A DNA stretch of 43,411 nt from Actinomycetes bacterium (GTDB lineage: Bacteria > Actinomycetota > Acidimicrobiia > Acidimicrobiales > Palsa-688), in NCBI GenBank assembly GCA_021808665.1, contig JAKBBA010000029.1, positions 1 through 43,411 on the forward strand. Direction: 5' to 3'. Below are positions 8,389 through 18,270 of the stretch, one piece after another; the first letter of the stretch is position 1, and the number at the start of each line of letters is the position of its first letter. The notes under the pieces are model-generated. The model did no database searches. It was not told where the DNA came from and saw only the letters and a program-made list of their open reading frames with translations. The position numbers were made by a program, and so were the translations under genes.

Positions 8389-9360
8389 TCAGCCTTTGAC
8401 GCTACCTGCGAGCAACCCGCGCACGAAATACCGCTGCAGCGAGAAGAAGACGATCATCGGAATAATGATCGTCACGAAACCACCTGCAGTTAGCAACTCG
8501 AGGTGGCTTCCGAAGGTACCCGAGAGTTGTTGGAGTTGCACGGTGAGAGGTTGAGCACTGGCGCTCTTAGCCGAGAAGGTCAAGCCGATGAGCAGGTCGT
8601 TCCAAACCCAAAGGAACTGGAAGATGGCGAAAGAAGCTATCGCCGGCAGCGAAAGCGGCATCACCACCCGGCGGTAGATGTACAAGAAGTTGGCGCCGTC
8701 AACCCGGGCTGCCTCTATCAACTCGTTGGGGAGCTGCGCAATGAAGTTGTACAGCAAGAACACCGCAAGCGGCATCGAGAACATGGTGTGGGAGATCCAC
8801 ACTTCCGCTATCGAACCGTGCAGGTTGAGGTTCGGGAAGATCGGAAACCCACCGATGTGGGCGCCGTGGCTATAGAGCTGCAGGAGCGGCACGAGCGACA
8901 TCTGCAGAGGAACGACCTGAAGACCGAAGATTATGAAGTACACCGTGTCCGCGCTCTTGAAACGCACCCAGGACAGAGAGTAGGCGGCCATCGAAGCGAC
9001 GATGATCGGGATGATCGTCGCCGGTATAGCGATTGCGAGCGAGTTCATGGCGTACGGGAACAACCCGCCGCCCTGGATATTCGCACCACCGTGGAAAAGG
9101 ACGTTTATGTAGTTGGAAAAGGTGAGAGACGGGTGCACGAACACCGTCCACCACCCGGAGCCTTCAGCCGCCGCCTTCGACCGGAGCGACGTGACGAAGA
9201 ACCCGAACACCGGGAGAGCCCAAAGGACCGACATCACGACGACGACCACAGTGGCTAGACGCTGGTGCGTCTTGGCCGGTTCCCGCTGCGGAGGAGGTGC
9301 GGTGCGCTCAGGTTCGGGGGTCTCACCTGCTTCGGTGAGCAACGCTTCATCGAGGCTCAT
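8389..9360 (-). CDS. Carbohydrate ABC transporter permease, MalG type
   Basis: A 323-residue inner-membrane permease of the CUT1 sugar-import family. A ~40-residue hydrophilic N-terminus (E/P/T-rich) precedes about six helices. The coupling motif is visible as EAARVDGANFLYIYRRVVMPLSLPA, and the protein ends in FVRGLLAGSVKG, a typical MalG/LacG C-terminus. Its ATG overlaps the stop of the MalF-type gene (ATGA at 9357-9360). With the MalF-type partner and the lipoprotein it forms an importer for an oligosaccharide, probably a sucrose-like or alpha-glucoside substrate given the divergent GH13 enzyme. No ATPase gene is in the operon; actinobacterial systems of this class usually share a general ATPase (MsiK type). 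Confidence 0.93.
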   Translation of the reverse strand: MSLDEALLTEAGETPEPERTAPPPQREPAKTHQRLATVVVVVMSVLWALPVFGFFVTSLRSKAAAEGSGWWTVFVHPSLTFSNYINVLFHGGANIQGGGLFPYAMNSLAIAIPATIIPIIVASMAAYSLSWVRFKSADTVYFIIFGLQVVPLQMSLVPLLQLYSHGAHIGGFPIFPNLNLHGSIAEVWISHTMFSMPLAVFLLYNFIAQLPNELIEAARVDGANFLYIYRRVVMPLSLPAIASFAIFQFLWVWNDLLIGLTFSAKSASAQPLTVQLQQLSGTFGSHLELLTAGGFVTIIIPMIVFFSLQRYFVRGLLAGSVKG

Positions 9361-10346
9361 GCGTAGCGCTCCTTTCGCAAGCGGAGGATACTGACCGTGA
9401 CCAGTGGAACGACGGCCATGAACAGTACGACAGCGAGGGCGCTGCCCCGACCGTTGTTGAAATCCTGAAATATCTGGCTGTACATCTCGTTCGAGAGGGT
9501 GTCCGTGTGAAAGTCACCGCCGGTAATCGTGTAGACGATGTCGAAGATCTTCAGCGTCGCAGTCATAATGGTGATGATGACGACGGTCACCGTCGACGAG
9601 ATCATCGGCAGCTGAACTGATCGGAACAGTCGCCAGCCTTTCGCCCCGTCGACCCTGGCCGCTTCTATCACATCATCAGGTATGGAGCGCAGGGCCGCCC
9701 CCAGGATCACCATTGCGAACCCCGTCTCGATCCAAACCAAGATGACCATCATTAGGAATGTGTTGAGAGGAGAACTCAGAAGCCAGTTCGGCGGGTGCGA
9801 CCACCCCAGTTTCATCGCGACTTCCGAAAGCAGTCCGATCTGAGGGAGGTTAGGCGCCCGGTACTGATATACGTACTTCCAGATAAGGCTGGCGCCCACG
9901 AAGGAGATAGCAGTCGGCATGAAGATAAGGGACTTCGCGATCACCTGGAACTTCATACGGTCGACTAAGAGCGCGAACACGAGCCCAGCAACGGTAGAAA
10001 CGAGAGGCACGATAACGAGCCACTCGGCAGTCCGCTCTAGCGTGTGCAGCGTGTGTGGGTCAGTGAAAGCCCACTTGTAGTTAGCAAAGCCGACGTACTT
10101 GACGTCCGGTCCGATCACATACTGACCGCGGAAGCTCAGGAAGATCGTCCTGATCGCTGGGATGACCAGGCCGACGAGAAGCAGGATCACTGCCGGTCCG
10201 AGCAGGAGGATGTTCGCTAGGGGCCTCTCGAAGCGACCTCGGACCTTACCAGCCAACCAGAACAAAAAGGCCAAAATGGCTACGAAACCCCCGACGGCTT
10301 CGAGCACACCCAGAAGCTTGTCGAGAGAAGTAGTCAGAAGATTCAT
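9357..10346 (-). CDS. Carbohydrate ABC transporter permease, MalF type
   Basis: A 329-residue partner permease. It contains six or more membrane helices and the coupling motif EAARVDGAKGWRLFRSVQLPMI. The frame is open 16 residues further upstream, but the ATG at 10346 has a purine-rich AAGGTGGGG sequence just ahead of it and starts the expected short N-terminus, so I use it. The first ~50 residues add an extra N-terminal helix before the core, as in MalF-like proteins. It is translated from the same message as the binding protein, separated by a 163-nt leader that holds a strong hairpin. Confidence 0.92.
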   Translation of the reverse strand: MNLLTTSLDKLLGVLEAVGGFVAILAFLFWLAGKVRGRFERPLANILLLGPAVILLLVGLVIPAIRTIFLSFRGQYVIGPDVKYVGFANYKWAFTDPHTLHTLERTAEWLVIVPLVSTVAGLVFALLVDRMKFQVIAKSLIFMPTAISFVGASLIWKYVYQYRAPNLPQIGLLSEVAMKLGWSHPPNWLLSSPLNTFLMMVILVWIETGFAMVILGAALRSIPDDVIEAARVDGAKGWRLFRSVQLPMISSTVTVVIITIMTATLKIFDIVYTITGGDFHTDTLSNEMYSQIFQDFNNGRGSALAVVLFMAVVPLVTVSILRLRKERYA

Positions 10347-10444
10347 GGGTCCCCACCTTTTCAACGCCCTTTTAGCAAACAGTAACCGACCCACTCGCCG
10401 GCAACAACTTCATTTTTACCAGTCGAAAGCTGGCACGAGCAGAC

Positions 10445-10478
10445 GTGGTGGCCAACCCCGCACGGGGTCAGCCACCAC
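10445..10478 (-). terminator. Intra-operon hairpin between binding protein and permease genes
   Basis: An imperfect hairpin of 13 base pairs: arms GTGGTGGC (10445-10452) and GCCACCAC (10471-10478), then ACCCC (10455-10459) with GGGGT (10464-10468), enclosing a four-base loop. It follows the binding-protein stop. Such a structure inside a sugar-import operon typically stabilises the 3' end of the binding-protein mRNA or causes partial termination, giving more binding protein than permease. Confidence 0.6.
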
Positions 10479-10509
10479 TAACGCTGCTCTAGGCGCTACT
10501 AGTTCAGTC

Positions 10510-11910
10510 TCAGCCGGCCGACTTGAAGGCGGCGTCGATCTGCGCTGCAGTCTGTACTTGGTCTTGGCTACCGGCGAACCATTCGGTGCTCGCCTTCCAC
10601 CAGGTGTTCTCCACTGAGGCGGGCATCGAGTCATCGGCGCTGAACCTGAAGGTCGCGTTCGGGTCCGACAGGTACTTGGCCGACAGTTGGTCGATCGGGT
10701 CCGTGTACAAGGAGGTAGGAACCTTGGTGTTGGCGGACACCCAGCCGGGAGCAACCTTTATACGGCTCTCCGCCCACTGCGGCGAGGACAGATAGTTCTG
10801 CACCATCTGAACTGCCGGAGCGCTCGAGAAGGCTGTCGTGAACTCGCCGCCTCCCATCACCGGTGTCGAAATGGCTGGGTTCACCGGGGGAAGGTAGAAA
10901 GCCATCGCCTGGTCCGTCGGAGCAGAACCTACGGTCGTACCCGTCGGCAACTGAGCCTCGTAGAAGGAGGCCTGCTGCAGCATCGCGCACTGACCCTTGA
11001 GGATCGGAAGGCCGGCATCCTGGAAAGTGGTGGTAGCGATCGACGACACACCGCCGAAACCGCCGTTCACCCAAGCCGGGTTCTGCATCCAGTTCTTGAG
11101 GATCGTCATAGCCGACTGGATCTGCGGCGAAGAGAAGGTCACCTTGCCAGCAACCCAGTTGTCGAAGACGGTGCCGCCGAAGTCACCCAGCACTATCTGC
11201 GACAACCAGTCAGCCGACGGCCAACCGGTCGCAGTGCCGGAACTGATGCCACCGCACCAAGGCTTCATCTTGCCGGAGGCCGCTATCTGCGAAGACAGCG
11301 TCATGAGCTGCTGCCAGGTTGTAGGCACTGTCCAGCCGTTCGCTGCGAACTGCTGCGGTGAGTACCAAACCATAGTCTTCATGTTGGCGCTCTCCGGCGC
11401 CGCCCAGAAGGTGCCATTGACTGTAGCGAGAGTCTTCCAGATAGACGGCCAGTTGTTCTCGTTAGCGACGGTCTGGGCGGGGGGCTTCTTAACAGCGCCG
11501 GTGTTGACCATCTCTGCGAGAAGGCCGGGCTGGGGGATGATCGCCAGATCCGGGGGGCTGCCACCTTGGACTTCCACTGGAAGCTGGGACTCGAAGCTGT
11601 TCGACCCGGTGTACTGGATGGTGATCCCGGTGCACTTCTCGAACTGCGACCACGAAGTCTCCAACGAGGTCGACTCCGGAGCAAGGATCGAACCGAAGAT
11701 CGTTACCGTGCCGGGATGCCCTGCGTACTGCGAGTAAGGAGCGCAGGCCCCGGTGAGAGTGGCACCAGACGTGGTCGCACTGGTAGCTCCTGAACCAGCG
11801 GTCGTGGCTGAACTCGACGAGCTCTTACTGCTCGAACCGCACGCCGACAGAGCCAGCGCCATCGCGGACACAGACGCGGTTACTGCTAGTGCCCTCTTCT
11901 TATGGGCCAT
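10510..11910 (-). CDS. Sugar ABC transporter substrate-binding lipoprotein
   Basis: A 466-residue extracellular solute-binding protein (family 1, MalE-like). The signal peptide ends in a lipobox L-S-A-C with lipidated Cys24, followed by a Ser/Thr/Ala-rich tether. The mature part has the two-lobed sugar-binder pattern, with VTIFGSILAPES at the N-terminal strand and many Trp residues (for example CGGISSGTATGWPSADW) suited to stacking on sugar rings. A good ribosome-binding site (purine-rich, complement of 11914-11923) precedes the ATG. It is the first transporter gene downstream of the LacI regulator and has its own promoter with an overlapping LacI-type operator. Substrate is unproven; neighbouring amylosucrase favours sucrose or a related glucoside. 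Confidence 0.93.
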   Translation of the reverse strand: MAHKKRALAVTASVSAMALALSACGSSSKSSSSSATTAGSGATSATTSGATLTGACAPYSQYAGHPGTVTIFGSILAPESTSLETSWSQFEKCTGITIQYTGSNSFESQLPVEVQGGSPPDLAIIPQPGLLAEMVNTGAVKKPPAQTVANENNWPSIWKTLATVNGTFWAAPESANMKTMVWYSPQQFAANGWTVPTTWQQLMTLSSQIAASGKMKPWCGGISSGTATGWPSADWLSQIVLGDFGGTVFDNWVAGKVTFSSPQIQSAMTILKNWMQNPAWVNGGFGGVSSIATTTFQDAGLPILKGQCAMLQQASFYEAQLPTGTTVGSAPTDQAMAFYLPPVNPAISTPVMGGGEFTTAFSSAPAVQMVQNYLSSPQWAESRIKVAPGWVSANTKVPTSLYTDPIDQLSAKYLSDPNATFRFSADDSMPASVENTWWKASTEWFAGSQDQVQTAAQIDAAFKSAG

Positions 11911-11931
11911 GTATCCCTCCCTCTATTTGGA

Positions 11932-11945
11932 TGCAAGCGTTATCA
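11932..11945. promoter_or_regulatory. Putative LacI-family operator upstream of the sugar-binding protein
   Basis: TGCAAGCGTTATCA fits the LacI/GalR-family operator pattern TGnAAnCGnTnnCA with a central CG. It overlaps the -10 box of the binding-protein promoter. A similar site lies in front of the divergent GH13 gene (13009-13022); the two share TGnAAnCGnTATC. The regulator is probably the LacI protein encoded next door. Confidence 0.6.
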
Positions 11946-11970
11946 TTACACGAGCCTGAGAGAAAAGCAA
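11943..11970 (-). promoter_or_regulatory. Putative sigma70-type promoter of the sugar-binding protein gene
   Basis: On the minus strand a -35 like box TTGCTT (complement of 11965-11970) and a -10 like box TAATGA (complement of 11943-11948) are separated by 16 nt. The -10 box touches the operator at 11932-11945, so repressor binding would block RNA polymerase. The start codon lies about 32 nt further on. Confidence 0.5.
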
Positions 11971-11978
11971 ATTTCTGA

Positions 11979-12983
11979 TTAAGTCGGCGGCCTCGACGAG
12001 GACCTCACCACCAACTTGGTCGGGATCTCCACCTCTCCTTGCTTGTGCTCTGAAGCATCGGAAATCTGGTCGAGCAGCATCTGGGCCGCCACGGCTCCGA
12101 TTCGAGCCACGGGTTGGGCCACAGTCGTCAGGTCCAGCATCCCGGCGAGGTCATGGCCGTCGAATCCGACCAGCGACACGTCGGTGCCGACAGCGAGACC
12201 GTGGAGGCGCAACGCCCGCATAGCCCCAAATGCCATCTCGTCAGACATACAGAACACGGCCGTAGGCGGATCCGGTTGTGCCAGCAAGGCGTTCATCGCT
12301 GTTTCGCCCCCGTCCACCGTGAAGTCTCCGTAGCCACACTCGAGCGCGGACGAGTCCGGAACCGGCCAGGCGACAGCCGTTTCGAATCCCCTCTTGCGCG
12401 CACGCTCCGCGAGGAACGGGCTTCGACCTTGACGCCCCGCGATCATTCCGATCCTGCGATGACCGAGGTTGACCAGATGCTGTGTGGCAAGGCGCGCTGC
12501 ACGCTCGTCGTCGATGCTGACGCTGGGAACTCCGGGCCACTTGGTGCCTATGAGAACCTTCGGGGCGTCGAGAGCGAGAAGTCCGCCTAAATCCGGGCTG
12601 TCAGGGTCGAGGGATATCACGAGAAACCCGTCAACTCGCTGAGAGAGCCGTCGCACGGGCGGTGTGCGGGCTGGGCGGCCGGGATCCCCTGCGACGAGAA
12701 GCAGAAGATCCGTCTCGGCGTCTTGGAGGACCTGCTCCACCCCGCTTAAGACCGTCGCGAAGTACCAGCGCGACAGGTATGGGGTCAGCGCTGCGACGCT
12801 GCCGGTGCGCCCACCTGCGAGACGCGACGCTGCCGGTGACACGACGTAGGAGTACCGGTCTGCGACCGCTTGGACCCTGGCTATCGTCGCCGGGTCCACG
12901 TTGTGCAAGCGGCGAAGCGCCCGGGACGCAGTAGCAGTGGACACGCCGGCCTCTCGCGCTATGTCACGGATGGTGATGGCCAT
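11979..12983 (-). CDS. LacI-family transcriptional regulator of sugar uptake
   Basis: A 334-residue repressor. Residues 1-58 are the LacI helix-turn-helix and hinge (TIRDIAREAGVSTATASRAL, then SPAASRLAGG), followed by a periplasmic-binding-protein-like sensor domain (VSIDDERAARLATQHLVNLGHRRIGMI, SDEMAFGAMRAL, VSLVGFDGHDLA). It is 68 nt upstream of the sugar-binding protein gene on the same strand and divergent from the GH13 enzyme, 64 nt apart. A GGGAGG ribosome-binding site lies at the complement of 12994-12999. The two operator-like sites flanking it suggest control of both transcripts, derepressed by the imported sugar or a derivative. Confidence 0.92.
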   Translation of the reverse strand: MAITIRDIAREAGVSTATASRALRRLHNVDPATIARVQAVADRYSYVVSPAASRLAGGRTGSVAALTPYLSRWYFATVLSGVEQVLQDAETDLLLLVAGDPGRPARTPPVRRLSQRVDGFLVISLDPDSPDLGGLLALDAPKVLIGTKWPGVPSVSIDDERAARLATQHLVNLGHRRIGMIAGRQGRSPFLAERARKRGFETAVAWPVPDSSALECGYGDFTVDGGETAMNALLAQPDPPTAVFCMSDEMAFGAMRALRLHGLAVGTDVSLVGFDGHDLAGMLDLTTVAQPVARIGAVAAQMLLDQISDASEHKQGEVEIPTKLVVRSSSRPPT

Positions 12984-13008
12984 CGGCTCTTAACCTCCCT
13001 GGTGGTCG

Positions 13009-13022
13009 TGTAAACGCTATCG
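13009..13022. promoter_or_regulatory. Putative LacI-family operator in the regulator/amylosucrase intergenic region
   Basis: TGTAAACGCTATCG lies midway between the divergent regulator and GH13 start codons and matches the site ahead of the sugar-binding protein at 9 key positions (TGnAAnCGnTATC). It could repress both the GH13 gene and the regulator itself. Confidence 0.55.
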
Positions 13023-13047
13023 TGCCGGGCGGGAGGTCCGCCTGTCC

Positions 13048-14970
13048 ATGTCAGACTGCTTAGAAGAACGCCACGAACGCTGGTTGCCAGACATACGAGA
13101 AGCTCTCGAACTCGTCTACGGCGACGTCGACCTGTTAACTCGCGTCGACGACCTCATACGGAAGGCTCATTCCAAACGCCCGGCAGAGTTGAAACGGCGG
13201 GACAGGCAGAGGCTGCTGAACCCGGACTGGTTCCAACGCGAGTCGGAGGTCGGATACGTCGCCTACGCAGACCTGTTCGGCGAAACCCTTCGCGGCGTAG
13301 CCGAACGCGTCGGCTATCTGAAAGAGCTGGGGATCACCTACCTGCACCTGATGCCGCTCCTGGAGCCGCGGCCTGAGCCCAACGACGGCGGATACGCGGT
13401 CGCAGATTACGACAAGGTGAGATCCGACCTGGGCACCATGGACGACTTGGAGCGCATGGCGACGGTGCTCCACGGGGCCGGTATCAGCCTGACACTCGAC
13501 TTGGTCTTGAACCATGTCGCCCGGGAGCACCGATGGGCCTCGTCGGCGCGACAAGGAGTGCCGAGATACCGGGACTACTTCCACATCTTCGCCGACAGAT
13601 CGATGCCGGACGAATACGAGAAGACCCTCCCAGAGGTCTTCCCGGCTACTGCACCGGGAAGCTTCACCTTCGACCAAGAACTGCGAGGGTGGGTATGGAC
13701 AACGTTCAACAACTGGCAGTGGGATCTCAACTGGGCCAACCCGGACGTGTTCATCGAATTCGCGTCGATAGTCCTTTCCCTCGCCAACAGAGGTGTCGAT
13801 TGTCTACGGCTGGACGCGATCGCCTTCATCTGGAAGCGGGTGGGCACCGACTGCCAGAACCAGCCCGAGGTGCACGCCATTACTCAGGCGCTACGAGGGA
13901 TCGCACGGATCGCCGCCCCATCGACGATCTTCAAGGCAGAGGCGATAGTGGCTCCAACTATGGTGACCACCTACTTGGGGTCAGGGGCACGGACCGGTAA
14001 AGTCTCGGACCTGGCTTACCACAACTCCCTCATGGTCCAGATTTGGTCTGCCCTGGCCGCGCGCGACGCTCGCCTAGCCGCCAAATCCCTGTCTGCCATG
14101 CGGCCCAAGCCGACCACCACTGCATGGACGACCTACCTGAGGTGCCACGACGACATCGGCTGGGCGATCGACGACCGCGACGCTGCGTCGCTCGGGTGGA
14201 GCGGGCCGGCCCACCGCGCCTTTCTAGCGGATTTCTACAGCGGGGTCTTCCCGGGAAGCTTCTCCTCGGGAGCCGACTTTCAGTCCAATCCCGGCACCGG
14301 GGACCGCAGGACGAGCGGCGCCGCCGCCAGCCTGGCGGGCTTGGAAAAGGCACTCGAAGATATGCGAGAGGCGGTCGGCGATGACCTACCAAAGGACCAC
14401 GCAGGTATGACGGTCTGGTTCGACGGCGTGAACCTGGCCGTGTCCCGCCTGCTTTGCGCCTACGCCGTCATCATCGGCTTCGGCGGTGTTCCTCTCATAT
14501 ACATGGGTGACGAGCTAGGCCTGCGCAACGATTACAGCTTCCTGGGCGATCCGGGCCGCAGGGCTGACAACCGCTGGATGCACCGTCCCCGCATGCCATG
14601 GGATCGCGCCGTGCTGCGCAACCGCGAAGGTTCGCTAGAGCACAAGGTGTACAGCGGCATGCGCAACCTGATTGCGACTCGCAAGAGGCTGGCCGGCCTG
14701 CATGCCGCCGTGGAGAGCTCCGTCTCAGCGGGGTCAGATCCAGCCGTTCTTGTGGTCGCTCGCCGGCACCCCGCGGGTGACATCGTCCAGGTTTACAACT
14801 TCTCCGAGCATCGCACCTGGGTGGCGTGGGATGAGATCGGGGTTCCGGTTCAAGACACTACCGAGGAGATATCACGCAGATCTATTGACGCCAGCGCCGG
14901 CGGGATCGAGCTGACCCCTTATGGCTCGTGGTGGATCAGCGGAATCGACGCGACGACCAGGAAACCTTAA
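13048..14970 (+). CDS. Amylosucrase-type GH13 enzyme (glucan from sucrose) or sucrose hydrolase
   Basis: A 640-residue glycoside hydrolase family 13 protein, close in length to amylosucrase from Neisseria (about 636). The family catalytic triad is visible: nucleophile Asp256 in LRLDAIAF, acid/base Glu298 in FKAEAI, and transition-state Asp368 in CHDDIGW. Amylosucrase-specific surroundings are present too: GGYAVADYDKV, the WTTFNNWQWDLNWANP stretch, FIWKRVGT, NPGTGDRRTSG and NRWMHRPRM. The expected reaction is sucrose to alpha-1,4-glucan plus fructose, or hydrolysis. There is no signal peptide, so it acts on imported sugar, consistent with the divergent importer and the LacI operator ahead of it. 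A GGGAGG ribosome-binding site (13031-13036) precedes the ATG. Trehalose synthase-like or sucrose phosphorylase activities are less likely because of the amylosucrase-type motifs. Confidence 0.85.
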   Translation: MSDCLEERHERWLPDIREALELVYGDVDLLTRVDDLIRKAHSKRPAELKRRDRQRLLNPDWFQRESEVGYVAYADLFGETLRGVAERVGYLKELGITYLHLMPLLEPRPEPNDGGYAVADYDKVRSDLGTMDDLERMATVLHGAGISLTLDLVLNHVAREHRWASSARQGVPRYRDYFHIFADRSMPDEYEKTLPEVFPATAPGSFTFDQELRGWVWTTFNNWQWDLNWANPDVFIEFASIVLSLANRGVDCLRLDAIAFIWKRVGTDCQNQPEVHAITQALRGIARIAAPSTIFKAEAIVAPTMVTTYLGSGARTGKVSDLAYHNSLMVQIWSALAARDARLAAKSLSAMRPKPTTTAWTTYLRCHDDIGWAIDDRDAASLGWSGPAHRAFLADFYSGVFPGSFSSGADFQSNPGTGDRRTSGAAASLAGLEKALEDMREAVGDDLPKDHAGMTVWFDGVNLAVSRLLCAYAVIIGFGGVPLIYMGDELGLRNDYSFLGDPGRRADNRWMHRPRMPWDRAVLRNREGSLEHKVYSGMRNLIATRKRLAGLHAAVESSVSAGSDPAVLVVARRHPAGDIVQVYNFSEHRTWVAWDEIGVPVQDTTEEISRRSIDASAGGIELTPYGSWWISGIDATTRKP

Positions 14971-14999
14971 GCCCGCTAAATGCTCAAGGTACCGTCACC

Positions 15000-16499
15000 C
15001 TATTTGTCAAGTCCCGCGGCGTGGCGGTCCAAGAAAGAGTAAACGTCGGTTAGTTCGACCCCGGGATGTGGGCTGAAGACGACCGTATCGGTCGGCAATC
15101 CCGAGACGAAATGACTGTGGTCCCGGGCTGACGGCCAGGCCGCACCTGCCCATTTCGCTACCGCCTCCGACGGCGGTTGGCGGCAGCAGCCCGGGTCGGG
15201 ACAGCGTGACACCTCACGCCTCGGGGTGTCAGAACCCCTGAACCAGCGCGACATCGAGTCGACGGTGCCGACCGTGATCGCGTCCCCACGGTCACGATCC
15301 AAGTCGATGTGGGTGGCGCACCAGAATGTCCCCGACACGGTGTCGGTCCTCTGATAGTGCATTTCGTAGGAGTCTGGTGACTCGTAGGCCTGGCGAGAAC
15401 TCCACCACCTGCACAGCCGCTGGCCTTCGATCGTTCCGTCAACGTCGGCGGGCAAAAGCACACCGTCGTTCTCGTATGCCTTCCACAGCACTCCCTCGGG
15501 ATCGGAGCGCTGGAAGTGTATGGGAATGTCGAAGTGGTGGGTGATGAGATTGGTAAGCCGGTGGCCCGCCATCTCGTAGGAGATGTAGAAGGTCTCTCCT
15601 AGATCTTCGACTGATATGTCCAGGCGCCCCTTGGCCTCTCCGATGGCCCTGACGGCCGCTCGTTCAGGTGCGAGAAGGGCCCCGGCGAAGTAGTTAGCCT
15701 CTACTCTTTGACGCACATAACCGTCGAAGTCGACTGGCTCTCCGTGGCCTAAAGCGAAATGGCCGAGCGTTTGCGCGATAACCGACCGAGTGGAGCGCTG
15801 GCCACCCGTCGCATTACGCTGTGGCACGTAGACTACTCGGTTGCGGACGTCTGTAATGGATCGTGTCGACGGCGGAAGATCCTGCACTCTGGCGACGCTG
15901 AAGCCAAGATAGGATGCGATATCGGTCAGGTTGCGTTCCGACACTGCACCTGAGCCGCTGTAGCCGACTGCGTCGAGAGCCCGGGTGGCCACAGCCTCGA
16001 CCTCGGCGAAGTAGTTGTCTCTCCTACGCATCTCGTCTCGCATCGCAGCGTTGGCCTCCCTAGCACCGCTTTGGCGGGAACCCCCATTAGCTCCGCCTGG
16101 CACGGGGGACATACGTCCTGACACCTCCTGGAGGCGCTCGTAAAGGCGGACAATGTGTTCGAGAGCGACGTCGTCGAGTCGAGCGCCTGGCCGCAGGTAT
16201 GGAAGACGCAAGGAAGAGTACAACGGGTCCTGTTGCATGTGTGTGACCGCAACTTCCAACTCGGCACGGCGGCTGGGAGCCTCGGTCGACAAGAGCTCAC
16301 CGGGCGAACACCCCAAGGCAGCCGCCAGTTGGCCGACCGTGGACAGCCGGGGCTCGCGATGGCCGTTCTCCAGCTGAGACAGATATGACGCAGGCCTTCC
16401 CAATGCGCCACCGAGAGCTTCCAATGTCATGCCAGCCCGACGCCGAAAGTACCGCAGGCGCTGCCCGAAGATGAGCGGGTCGAGAACAGAAGATCCCAT
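15000..16499 (-). CDS. ramB: RamB/ScfR-family transcriptional regulator of acetate and glyoxylate metabolism
   Basis: A 499-residue XRE-type regulator. Residues ~6-65 form the helix-turn-helix (FGQRLRYFRRRAGMTLEALGG, then SYLSQLENGHREP). A middle IrrE/ImmA-peptidase-like domain follows, in which the zinc-protease motif appears as H-F-A-L-G-H without the catalytic glutamate, so it is probably a sensor and not a protease. The C-terminal ScfR domain contains the Cys cluster CPDPGCCRQPP. Corynebacterial RamB and mycobacterial RamB control isocitrate lyase and malate synthase genes; here the gene is divergent from aceB-aceA. I choose the ATG at 16499; the frame extends to a TTG at 16535, but that region reads as promoter. 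A perfect palindrome overlaps this promoter, suggesting autoregulation. Confidence 0.82.
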   Translation of the reverse strand: MGSSVLDPLIFGQRLRYFRRRAGMTLEALGGALGRPASYLSQLENGHREPRLSTVGQLAAALGCSPGELLSTEAPSRRAELEVAVTHMQQDPLYSSLRLPYLRPGARLDDVALEHIVRLYERLQEVSGRMSPVPGGANGGSRQSGAREANAAMRDEMRRRDNYFAEVEAVATRALDAVGYSGSGAVSERNLTDIASYLGFSVARVQDLPPSTRSITDVRNRVVYVPQRNATGGQRSTRSVIAQTLGHFALGHGEPVDFDGYVRQRVEANYFAGALLAPERAAVRAIGEAKGRLDISVEDLGETFYISYEMAGHRLTNLITHHFDIPIHFQRSDPEGVLWKAYENDGVLLPADVDGTIEGQRLCRWWSSRQAYESPDSYEMHYQRTDTVSGTFWCATHIDLDRDRGDAITVGTVDSMSRWFRGSDTPRREVSRCPDPGCCRQPPSEAVAKWAGAAWPSARDHSHFVSGLPTDTVVFSPHPGVELTDVYSFLDRHAAGLDK

Positions 16500-16504
16500 A
16501 ACTG

Positions 16505-16523
16505 GAAAGATTACCAATCTTTC
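16505..16523. promoter_or_regulatory. Perfect 19-bp palindrome, candidate operator of the RamB-like regulator
   Basis: GAAAGATTACCAATCTTTC has perfect 8-bp arms (16505-16512 and 16516-16523) around a 3-nt centre. It lies in the ramB-aceB intergenic region, six bases before the regulator's ATG and over its putative -10 box. It differs from the TTTGCAAA-type motif described for corynebacterial RamB. Confidence 0.55.
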
Positions 16524-16535
16524 TGATTTAGACAA
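16508..16535 (-). promoter_or_regulatory. Putative leaderless promoter of the ramB-like gene
   Basis: On the minus strand TTGTCT (complement of 16530-16535) and TAATCT (complement of 16508-16513) are separated by 16 nt, and the -10 box is 8 nt from the ATG at 16499. With no Shine-Dalgarno sequence visible, a leaderless transcript is likely. The palindrome at 16505-16523 covers the -10 box. Confidence 0.35.
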
Positions 16536-16553
16536 GTAGCTCGATATTTAGAG

Positions 16554-16582
16554 TCGACAGTTTTACATTTCTTGGCAATGAT
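16554..16582 (+). promoter_or_regulatory. Putative leaderless promoter of aceB
   Basis: TCGACA (16554-16559) and AATGAT (16577-16582) are separated by 17 nt, and the ATG of aceB follows 6 nt after the -10 box. No Shine-Dalgarno sequence precedes aceB, which fits a leaderless message. The regulator palindrome lies about 30 nt upstream of the -35 box. Confidence 0.35.
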
Positions 16583-16588
16583 GGGCCT

Positions 16589-18211
<1,623 letters not shown>

Positions 18212-18270
18212 CACTGCGCCGTTTCCAAAGTCACCAACGACCTCCCCAACCAAGCCAAAAGGAACCCGTC

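Noticed and set aside
8503..9258. Long plus-strand open frame of 251 codons
   Set aside because: It is the antisense shadow of the MalG-type permease; composition is charged and repetitive (Arg/Glu/His) with no domain pattern.
16500..16535. Upstream TTG start for the RamB-like regulator
   Set aside because: This stretch reads as a -35/-10 pair with a palindrome over the -10 box, and the HTH family normally starts close to the chosen ATG.
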